Source: Pelomyxa schiedti
Taxonomy: Eukaryota; Evosea; Pelobiontida; Pelomyxidae
Assembly: GCA_020536535.1 (NCBI GenBank)
Contig: JAHLWZ010000979.1
Location: 1 to 34,090 of the forward strand
DNA: 34,090 bases
Direction of reading: 5' to 3'
Both the position numbers and the translations under genes were made by a program. Shown here piece after piece: positions 9,492 through 18,614 of this stretch. The first letter of the stretch is position 1. Each line of letters begins with the position of its first letter. Below the pieces are notes generated by a model. That model was not told where the DNA came from and did not search any database. It saw nothing but the letters and a program-made list of their open reading frames with translations.

Positions 9492-10957
9492 ATGGCCGAT
9501 AACCCTGTCGCTGTTTTCAGCACTCACGACGGTATGTGTCAATCAAATTTTTTTTTATGTCGTGGCAGTTTCAAGTTATAATGCTTTGTAAGGTGCTGGA
9601 ATTGACTCCCGACCGATGATGCTTCTGCACAACGACGCCCTGGGGTTCTACTTTGTAACTCGCAAAGGTTCCAAGAAATTGGCTCAAATTACCGCCTGTG
9701 CTGATGTGTCCCTGCTTGTGGGCAGGACGGATATGCTGGCTCCTTTCTATTGTGAGGTTTGGGATTCTGAAAGGTCTGTTCTCCCAACAACAACTATTTT
9801 CTACAGGTTCAGGCCCGATGTGCTATTCTCGACGATCCGCGTTCCAAAATGCTTGCCTGGAACGACGGCATGCGAGCTGTAGGGCAAGTAACACTTCACT
9901 CAAAACTTACTCTATCGTAGTATGGCTATGCCAATGCTGAAGACCCAATCTTAGTTGTGTTGCAGCTTCATTTCGATAGAATTACAAGAGTAGATACACA
10001 TCACTATTTTTTATGCTTTTTTTTTAACATAAGTAAGGTTGATATGAAGAATTTCCGACAGGAAGTATTCGAAGTTACTTCAATTGAATCAGCCATTGCT
10101 AACCGACGTTCTGTTAGGTAAGTCACCAATGTGTTTGTTGTTTATTTTTAATACCCTTGGAGGAAATACACATCCGAAAAAGTTCCCCGTGACATTCTTG
10201 AAAGAGTTCTTAACGCTGCCAACTGGGGTCCCACTGGGATGGGGGCACAGCCTTTGCACTTTTATGCTCAGGTAACCTTAAAGTCTTTTTTTCCGCTAGA
10301 GTCTTAACTTTACTTAGACAAATCCCGAAAAGCTTCGGGATGTGGCCTCTGCAGTTGGAAATGCCATCCCGGAGTTCAAGACTAAGTCTTGCTGGTATGA
10401 TGCACCTGTCGCCATTGCTGTGACTATTGTTCCTGGTAAAATCATTACTTATTTCGGGATTGGGCAAAGGCTCACTTCATGGCAGAAAAGGAGCATCAGA
10501 TGAAAGTTAAACTTCCAGTTGAAATTGACGCGGGGATGGCCGCACAAAGTATACGTTCCCAAAAACTTTAGTAGTTCTCTTATTCGTTCCAGACATGATG
10601 ATTGAGGCCTATGGTTGTGGTCTCAGTACTTGTCCAATTGGTATCGTTCTCGCAATCAATAAGGACATTCTCAAAGCGGTAAACATAAATAACCCTCATC
10701 ATCGCTCACAAATACCAGGCATTTGAAATACCAATGAACGAGCGTGTTGTCCTGTGCCTAACTCTTGGTTATTCTGCCGAGAACCCGCCCGTTGTACCCA
10801 GAAATTGGAATAATGCTAATTTGGTATAAGTTATTTTTTTTTCCCTGCTTTGGCGTTATCTCATGTTCCGTATGTGTAATTGAAAATACTTTGTCCCTGC
10901 ACTTTGTAGCATCTTTGGTGGTGCAGGTTTCACAGAACACAGCAAAGAACCACATAA
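9492..10957 (+). CDS. PPOX-nitroreductase fusion flavoprotein (320 aa)
   Basis: Eleven exons: 9492-9531, 9593-9756, 9807-9887, 9921-9989, 10038-10117, 10163-10271, 10318-10435, 10486-10548, 10593-10678, 10719-10823 and 10910-10957. All phases close at 320 aa. Residues 1-120 match the pyridoxamine-phosphate-oxidase-like split barrel: a SRPMMLLHNDALGFYFVT strand pair, GSKKLAQI, and an EVQARCAILDD segment. Residues about 130-320 match an FMN-dependent nitroreductase: AIANRRSVRKYT, NAANWGPTGMGAQPLHFYAQ, YGCGLSTCPIG and LTLGYSAENPP. Both modules bind FMN in their families, so this may carry two flavin sites. The substrate is unknown. Candidates are NAD(P)H-dependent reduction of nitro compounds, quinones or flavins, useful in a low-oxygen cell. 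Intron 9888-9920 is only 33 nt and contains an in-frame stop, so it must be removed. The unknown gene at 10981 begins 23 bp downstream. Confidence 0.85.
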
Positions 10958-10980
10958 CTTGCAAGTGAGTAATAACACTG

Positions 10981-11869
10981 ATGGATTGCGAAATACAGTG
11001 GGTAGACACACAGAGGGCACAGGACACCCTGAGGCAACTGCTTGTAGGCCAACCAGTCAACCTGTGCCTGTACTACAGGCCCACACCCACAGGCCACTTC
11101 TACGCCGGTATCACAACCGTCGTAACCCACGGAATCGCCATCAGGGTCACCAACCGAGTGGGACACTACTGTGCCGATGCTGTGTTTCACCCTGATGATC
11201 CCCACACTCACAGCCCACAGACCGAAACAAAATCGGGGACTACTACAGATACTACGCAGGGTGCTGCACCTTTGACTGAGCTGAGTGTGGTTGGTACTAC
11301 TGATGCCGATGTGGATGATGGAGGTACTGGTGTTGGTGGTAGGGGGCCGGTTGTTCGCTCTCATACAACTACTGGTAGTGGAATAGCTGCTGCTCTCAGT
11401 GATGACAATAGCCCGTGCTTTGGCATGGTCAGGGACGCGTTGGAGAGTGGTGACTATGTGAAAGCTGACTTGCTTCTCAAGAAGGCTTGCGGAATTCCCA
11501 AGACAATACTGGAGTGGTGGCAGGCTGGCCATCAGTTCTCTGTTGCAAAGATGTCAAACAAAGAAACCATGGGTGTGCCCAGTGGCTGGTATGAGAGAGT
11601 AAAAGCTGCCCAGGTGAGATTCCCGAAATTTAGTCTATAAATCTCACCAGGTAATGACCTAGGGGTGCCAATGCTTTCCATTTACATGCCACGGTGTTTG
11701 GGTGAGGTTAAATGCTGAGAATGCTGTGCGGGCTCTGGCTCTTGATCTAGAATACTCTGGAAAAACATGTAATTCTCAATCGGTAACAGAAAGGAGGGTG
11801 GCGATGTGTATTTTCAGTGTCTCTGCACTCTGGAAAGAGGTTTGGAAGAGAGATGCATTTTTGACCTAA
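10981..11869 (+). CDS. Hypothetical protein (279 aa)
   Basis: Two exons (10981-11613 and 11663-11869) joined over a 49-nt intron whose acceptor is the second AG, because the first would lead straight into a stop. I do not recognise the family. The N-terminal 80 residues look folded (alternating hydrophobic strands around HFYAGITTVVTHGIAIRVTNRVG). The centre is Thr/Asp/Gly-rich and low in complexity. The C-terminal 130 residues look folded again, with a helical start (GMVRDALESGDYVKADLLLKK), several Trp, and a Cys pair (GCQCFPFTCHGVWVRL). There is no signal peptide or membrane helix. It follows the PPOX-nitroreductase on the same strand with a 23-bp gap, which looks like dense packing rather than proof of a shared role. 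Confidence 0.6.
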
Positions 11870-12200
11870 CTCTGAAACAGTTACCCACACTTGTAAAACG
11901 GGAAATCATGAGCTTCTTTCCAAGGTTACCATTGGACCATAATCTTCATAGCTGCGAGGATGTTTCCAGATATTGGCACAGACAGAACCAATCAATGCAA
12001 AGCAGATTCTTTACATACCTCGTCTATGACCAATGCCAGGAGAAGCCGTGCAGCGTGCAAATAACATTACACAAACAGAGAGAATAAATAAACCCTGATA
12101 AAGTAGAAATTGGCCAGATAGTTCCAAGTTTGCATCCCCGCATGCAGTAATACTGCCAATCATTATTGTCAATAAATGAAACGAAAAAGAAACAGATAAG
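11870..12200. other. Convergent intergenic region, 331 bp
   Basis: Lies between the stops of the unknown plus-strand gene and the minus-strand Vint gene. An AATAAA at 12083-12088 could serve as a polyadenylation signal for the plus-strand gene. Open frames on both strands here continue from shadow frames of the flanking genes and show no domain. Confidence 0.4.
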
Positions 12201-13512
12201 TCAATTAGAGAGCAGCGAAGATAAAGAGCGGGACCAATTTGATTCACCGTTTCTCCAGTAACCAGTGCCTGCCATGTCATCAGCCCTTGGCCACCCTCCC
12301 ACAATCCGATTCCCACAGTCCTTCCCAAGTGTGCACACCTGTGTTTGTGTGTTCCGGGTTTTGTGAGAACTTAGAATCACGATCAGCACATACAAGGAGT
12401 CCGTTGATCCACACAGAGTGGTCACGTGAAAGTGGTCCCCCTGAAAGTTCAAAGTTGAACAGGTCTGTCACAAAAATCGTTGTTACTGGTGCGATTTCAA
12501 AAGGGTGCGTCCAAGTTCCATTCTTTTGTTTTTACGAAAAAATATGAAAATAAAATAATACAATATGAACAGGTGAGTGAATTCGGGAAAAGGAAATGTA
12601 TTATACCATGAAAACCGGGTGACCGGGTGTCAACCAAACACCAAAGACAGTGGACATTGGAATCTCCGCATTGACTGTTTTTCTTTCAACGCGGCAGACC
12701 CGTTTAATTCCGGATTCCGTCTTGACGCAATCCCCAATTTGTATATCTCGTGCAAACCTTGTTGTGTTGTGAGCAATACAATTCCGGAAGAGAGAGAACA
12801 TTGCGCACACTTCTGGGAGCCATTGGCCAGCAATACAAGGCCATCCCCAGTGAAACACTTCAGGAACTGCGATGAAGATAAGATAAGGACTCAAATGTTT
12901 CTTTTGTGAATTCACAAACCTTCGACTCCTCGCAATATGATAGAACGCCAAAGAGTGTCTCATGCAGTCTGATGGCAATGAATCTCTCTTGAGGAGTGCG
13001 TGCATACGCCCCGCTCTTCAGAAATGCAAAACACCGAAGGGTTCCAACATTACCAGCTTCTGTTACAACAATAAGAAAGAAAATGGATAGGTTGACAAAC
13101 CAACAACAGTGACAAAATCGTCCAGAGATATCCACGGTCCGCATTCATAAACAATAGAGTATGCATAAATGACTTATCAGATTGGAGGTTAGTGGATTTG
13201 GGTTGGTGCCAGTTTTGAATGCATACGGGCGTGAAGTGCGTTGTCGGATTTGTCCGCATCAGCATCAAAGTTCCCATACGCACACAGTGCAAATTTGGTT
13301 GAGGGTAGCATTTTGTTGTAATACATGTCAAAAGATCTTTCAAAGTCCGTGTGGATCGGCTCTCTATGCATTCCATCCGACTCAGGGCACTTAAATCGTC
13401 CAAATAGCATCAAGATGTGCCTCAAGACATCAATTCCAAGAACGGAAAGAGGGCTGTCCTTCCCCGCACGGGGGTGAACACCACACAGGAAAGATGCAGA
13501 CTGCTGGGACAT
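12201..13512 (-). CDS. Hint/Vint-domain protein (323 aa)
   Basis: Seven exons: 13512-13227, 13172-13101, 13059-12920, 12866-12811, 12757-12607, 12522-12394 and 12338-12201. All phases close at 323 aa. Residues 1-169 are an unrecognised region that begins like other amoebal proteins (HPRAGKDSPLSVL). From Cys170 there is a Hint fold of the Vint type: block A CFTGDGLVLLANG, then ARDIQIGDCVKT, block B GVWLTPGHPVFM with the TxxH motif, a TWTHPFEIAP segment, and FNFELSGGPLSRDHSV with WINGLLVCTLGK as the F/G-like blocks. Hint domains catalyse N-S acyl shift and can drive autoprocessing. Here the nucleophilic Cys and block B His are present. The Asn of a splicing intein's C-terminus is not evident, so cleavage rather than splicing is the likely outcome. 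The vWA domain usually paired with Vint is not visible. Confidence 0.8.
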
Positions 13513-13548
13513 GAAATTGCATGATCCTAGTGCTAGATTATTATGCGA

Positions 13549-14304
13549 TTATACGGGGTGGTTATTGGATGAGGGAATGTGAATGTAATAGCTGTACCTC
13601 TGGGTTGCCGGAACAGCAGGCCTCTTCATGCAGAACCCCTTCATCACACCCTCGAGCTTCTCCCTCTGCTTCCCATCATTAATTACATCATCGTCGGCGG
13701 CGATTGCCGGCAGTTCCTCCTCCGGGATGTCCTGCATTAACTGGCCCATTCTGCCGGAGTAAATTCGGTTGTTTCCGCGCGTCGAGGGCGCGTACCAAGA
13801 CGACCAGTAGTGTCCCGTAAGTGCGCGGTAGTCGCTGTTCTTGTCGGTCCTCATCTTCTCCAGATACACCCTCATGCTTCTAGGGTTGGGCATCATCGTC
13901 GCCGCAGTCACTCTCTTTGTTGTTCTATTTGCGGTGGTGGTGTCACGTGTGACGGCGTCATCACCCTGCTCGATTATACCCTCGATGATACGGCTACTTT
14001 CGTCCCATAACTTTATCTTTGTTTCCCACGACGTGTCGGAGCCGTGCTGCACAGCAGAGAAGATTGGGCGCTGCGATGGCCAGCGTAAGTCGTCCACGTC
14101 CACGTCCACGTCCGCGCCATTGGGATCCACCTGCAATTGTGTAGATCCGCCCAGCCCCATTCCCAAAATTGATTGTTGACATTCTCGGAACAGCAATTTC
14201 CTCTGGAGACAGAGCTCCAGAAGAGCTAAGAGAGCCTCCTTGGCACAACGCCGCAAGTTGTCCTCCGTCTTCCCTTTTCTGAAGAAGGAGGAAAATTCCT
14301 TCAA
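13549..14304 (-). CDS. Hypothetical protein; 5' end unresolved
   Basis: A long minus-strand frame that looks coding from its start: a helical stretch (NLRRCAKEALLALLELCLQR), an Asp/Val-rich repeat (about DVDVDVDD), and a Trp/Tyr-rich C-terminal half with GHYWSSWYAPSTRGNNRIY and a helical MGQLMQDIPEEELPA. I do not recognise the family. The first codon in the open frame is TTG. The frame stays open upstream into the first exon of the divergent ROCO gene without an ATG. The true start may be the in-frame ATG at 14160 or an unseen upstream exon. The C-terminal residues after about 13600 may be intron or 3' UTR, since a GT donor is present there. It lies 36 bp upstream of the Vint gene on the same strand. 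Confidence 0.45.
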   Translation of the reverse strand: MKEFSSFFRKGKTEDNLRRCAKEALLALLELCLQRKLLFRECQQSILGMGLGGSTQLQVDPNGADVDVDVDDLRWPSQRPIFSAVQHGSDTSWETKIKLWDESSRIIEGIIEQGDDAVTRDTTTANRTTKRVTAATMMPNPRSMRVYLEKMRTDKNSDYRALTGHYWSSWYAPSTRGNNRIYSGRMGQLMQDIPEEELPAIAADDDVINDGKQREKLEGVMKGFCMKRPAVPATQRYSYYIHIPSSNNHPV

Positions 14305-14327
14305 AGTTTCTCGATGCCCGAACGAAA

Positions 14328-17300
14328 ATGAACGGCGACGACGCTGGGGGAAAGCCCCCGGACCCGATAAGATGCTATGTGATTGGAGATAACAAACACA
14401 AAGAGACTCTTTTCAAGTTCCTCGCACGAACGTGTGGCTACAGAGCAACCGAACTCTTCACTTATTTTAGAGACATAACTGTCACATGGACACGGACCGC
14501 GGGGGTTGGTGATGGTGATGGCGATTGCGCCGGGGACACAACGCCGACCCCATGGGGTACCGCCGAAGACCACAATATTCAGGCGTGCTCCAAACTTACA
14601 TTATGGGAGACCACGACGCAAGACAAAGCAAAAAGAAAAGGAGGAACGAAATTGGCTGGGTATATTTTCCACCGCAAGAGTAGCCGGCTTGATGAAATCT
14701 ACTCGATTGATTACTCTGAGTACTCTCCACTTTCCTTTTTTGTGTGCTTGTTTGTGTTTTGGGTGCTGGTGCTTTCGTTTTACTGTTTCTAATGTACGGT
14801 ATACATACAATAGGTCCTGCAAAAGAGTGGTGCTGGTGTTATACACTGTTGAGGATCCAGCTCCGCGTGATATACTGTCCAAGATGCTGGGAAGGGAAGT
14901 TGTTGAAGTTGTCCCTGTTGTCATGATCAACCTCAGTGCTGAGGAAGAGGTAGCCGGAGAGAAGTTACTTCACACACTCACGGCTATTGAGATCGCTTTT
15001 GTGGTATGTGAGAACTTTTTATCTGGTCTTTTTCCTAAGCAATCTTTCCAGTTTTCTGCATTCAAGATAGTGAAGTGGACACCATCAAATAGTGGGTCAA
15101 GTTTAGGCTCTCTACTGTCACTGATATCAGAAGCCTCAAAACAAACACTCTCACTGCGCAAATATCCACCAGAAATGCAAGAAGATGTAATTCAGACTAC
15201 CAAACCAACAGACCTGCAACCGATGAGTTCACCAGTGATGATGAACATCAATTCCGCCACTGTCACAGAAGCTCACATGATCATGAATTTAGTGCACAAG
15301 TATCACAGAGACTTCCCAACACTCACCGCAGGAATGGCACTGAGGACGTGGCTTATAGCAAAGAACTGGGCTGCTGTTGGTGTTGTGTGCCGTGCTCACT
15401 CCCTCACCCAGTTTGAAGATATTGACCTTTCCAACTTGCCATTGGACTCAATTCCAGAAGAGTTGAGGGGATTGTCATTCAGGACACTGAACCTGTCACA
15501 CAACAAGATAACCAAGATTCCTGAATGGCTGGCTGAAATGCCAAATGTGATCTGGGGGAAAGGTCCAGAGAGTATGATTCTCCATGAAGTGGAGCAAAGG
15601 AGAAATTGCGTGAAGATAGAAACACACAAACTTGTGTTTGTTGGTGACGCTGGTGCTGGGAAAACAACACTGCTGAAGTGCATGATGAAGAGCAAGAACA
15701 AATTACTCTTCATAAGGCACGTTCCCACAGGCCTTGCTGTGTATAACAATGTGAGCTTCAGTGGCAACGCCAGGAGTTGGACTGTGTGGGACCTTGGTGT
15801 GTGGACACTCCTTTTTACTCAATAAACTCACAGAATATCACAGGAGGGGAATCTCTGGAACCATTTCACCCATGGTTCCTCCTCAGTCGGTCAATATTCA
15901 TCCTTGTATTTGAGGTTCGTGACACTAGGCATCTATCTGAAAGTTTTAAGAACCCTCGGCTGTATTATTGGTTGAATGAACTCTCAGTTGCAAGAAGCAG
16001 GGGTGACAAAAAAAGGAGAACCATCATCCCTGTTGGAACTCACATGGAGGGTGTCCCTGTTGTTGGGCCAACAGTTCAGGGCCCATTTAGTGCACTCTCT
16101 TCTCATCTGGAGCCAATCTTCAAGTATGAAAACATTCCAGTGGTCTTCCTGTTGCAACTCAGTGATGGACAAGGGTGGAAGTGCAAAGGCCCGCCAATTA
16201 GGACACGGCATAGTTCCAAAGGTGTGGAGATGCTTTTGTCTCACCTGGAAAGTGATTTGCCTAGCTACTCTGTTCCCCAAAGTTGGGTTGTTCTGAACAA
16301 GGAACTCACAAAATCAAGAGAGAAAGGGGGGATTTCCACACTTTCCTGGACACAGTTTGTCCAACTGGCCTGGAAGTGTGGTGTGGCAACAGGAACAACA
16401 CTGAAAACAGAGGAGTGTGCACACTTCTTGGCTGAAATTGGCACCATCATCCACTTCAGGTATCCCTTCTATTTGCAGTCACCCAACCACCCTGGTGCTG
16501 CCGCAACTCCAGGCCTTGCCGAGTTGGTCATTGTGGATCCTCATTCCTTTTTGGTTCGTCTCCTTGCCAACATATGTTCGCTTTCCCAGCCAAACATAGC
16601 AACCCCGAAGTTTGTGTTCAGCTCTGAAACGGGTCCAGCTCTGGAAACGATCCTGTGTGACTTTGGAATCATCATTGGAAGTCCCCTCTGTTCAGTACAT
16701 CTTTCCCCCTTCGACTCTCCACATTCTGCCGAAGAGGACAAGTACTTTCGCGCATTCTGGCAGACTCCAAATGATAGAGCCTACATCACTCAACACCTGA
16801 ATGCGAGAGTGATCTTTTTCGAAATATTTCAGCATGAACTATTCATCAAGGTAATTTCAAGTGTTCCAAATTACGCTGGAGAGGGAACCTGGAACCTACA
16901 GTTCTGGTCAAGGGATGTTGCCTTCTTTTCAAACCCTGGCCTTGGTGCACTTTTCATTACATGCAAAGGCGAAAGACTTACAATTTGCCTGCGATCAACA
17001 GGCAAGGGCGTCCGGTGTACACAATTCCAACAGAATGTGTGGACCGCCATTATGAGCACTATTCACCGCCTCATTCAACTGAGGTATTGTCGATTTGAGG
17101 AAACTGAGTCACCATTGTTTCCGTTGGTGGTTAACTACGGGATGGAATCGTACCCTTGCCCTCATTGCTTACTCAAAGGTCTGACTTCGCAGACCTGGCT
17201 CAACCCTTCCAGGTCAAATGTCCTGCCACCAACTCGGCAGTCGTGGTACAGAAATCTCATCTCTGATGCTGTGAAAAATGGAAAACACGTATTTACCTGT

Positions 17301-18391
17301 GAAGGAAATTGCGAGGTCCAACTGAATGCAATGGCACCTGATCTTATTAAGGAATTGGAGACCCTGAACAATCGTTCAGGGACAGAACTGGCTGCCACAG
17401 TAATCCCCGCACAATTCAGCGAAATCCTTGGACAAGGACTCCCACAACACATTACTTTGGAGCACTTACTCACTAGACTCCTTGAAAAAGGGAATGGAAC
17501 TACCTCTGTTCTTGACCAAGTGATTCCAAGCAGGTTAAGGTGTAAGATACTCAGGGATGTAGCCCAGGGACTTGGCGGGATAAACGGCCTTGGCCTTCAC
17601 ACCCGAGACCCAGCCGTTGTTCACGGCAGAATTTCTTCCAGTATGTTGTTTTGCAATTCTTTTCTTTGACTCACAATAACAGGTTGCATCCTTGTTCTGT
17701 CTCTGGATGATTCTGGAACTGGCCCCTGGGCAAAGGTTACTCTAACCCACTCTTTTCTCTCACCAAAACGGCTCTACAGATCATGGACTCTGACCGATCG
17801 TGCACAGTCCTCTCTGACCAGACAAGAATTCCTGAATCACCTTTTTCACTGGCCGACCTGAAATTCGTTGCACCGGAAGTTATTTCACACTTGTTCTTTG
17901 ACACGAAGGCCGATGTTTGGAGCTTTGGTATTACGCACCCCAAAATTTTCATCCGCACTTATGAACTCACTATTTTGAATATATTACTCTCCGGGGGGCT
18001 TCCTCTTCCAGGAATGACTTGCTCACTGACAATGGACCCGCTCAATCAACCATTCACACACATCACATCCAACCGCAAATATATGTGCACCGACTACACC
18101 AGCCCCACCACAACCAGCAGCACCGCATCCCACAATCGCAACAAATACCGGCTCGGCCTGAACCCGCTTATTGTGAGCAGGCACCTTCTCAGAGGTGACA
18201 TCACCCCGTTCCCTCCGTCGCCACCTTCACCATCGTTGGACGGTGGTGGAACCCACAATGTGGATGTTCTCCGCCGCCTCGTGATGCAGGTCGCGTCCCT
18301 TTGTTTGTGCCCCAACCCGAAGTCAAGACCCCCAATGGCCAACATTGTCAAAATCTGGGACTACTTCCAACCCCCAAATGACGGTCTGTAA
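14328..18391 (+). CDS. ROCO protein with degenerate GTPase-like N-terminus and truncated pseudokinase (1262 aa)
   Basis: Six exons: 14328-14719, 14814-15003, 15052-15796, 15844-17640, 17683-17735 and 17780-18391. Phases close at 1262 aa. Residues 10-210 have the order of a Ras-like fold (RCYVIGDNKHKETLFKFL, KLTLWETTTQD, VVLVLYTVED, VPVVMINLSAEEE) but lack usable G-motifs. Next come leucine-rich repeats (DIDLSNLPLDSIPEEL, TLNLSHNKITKIPEWL). The Roc GTPase follows, with an intact P-loop VGDAGAGKTTLL (about 392), WDLGGGE and VGTHME. A COR region comes after it (SWVVLNKEL to LVIVDPHSF), then a Cys pair segment (CPHCLLKG, CEGNC). The kinase-like C-terminus starts mid-domain (LEHLLTRLLEKG). It has VVHGRISS in place of HRD and KIMDSD in place of DFG, while FVAPEVI and ADVWSFGI remain. 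No Gly-rich loop or VAIK Lys is present. It is probably a GTPase-regulated scaffold. The exon 3 acceptor could also be 15 nt later, in frame. Confidence 0.85.
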
Positions 18392-18614
18392 AACCACAGG
18401 TACCATCATCCAAAATTCTGCTAAAAACGGGAGTACAAAGGGTGCTTCCAAGCCGGGTTTGTTGTAGTTGTTGAAGTCGTCGTGGGAGAGTTGAGGAAGC
18501 AGAGGAGGATTGACTGTTGAGAAGAGATTGCCGTGATTCGGTCCCTTGTTCTGAACATAAAAAGTGTTTTTCGGTATGGTTGTGTACAAGTTTTTAAATA
18601 GACTGGCATTCTGG
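18392..18614. other. Convergent intergenic region, 223 bp
   Basis: Lies between the stop codons of the ROCO gene (plus) and the IQGAP-like gene (minus). Two minus-strand frames here (for example 18421-18618) follow on from the IQGAP stop and show no domain, so they are probably 3' UTR. Confidence 0.4.

Noticed and set aside
17897-18020. A further intron inside the ROCO kinase-like region (insertion after DVWSFGI)
   Set aside because: A GT is present, but the sequence reads through in frame and no acceptor gives a better kinase alignment, so it was kept as an insertion.
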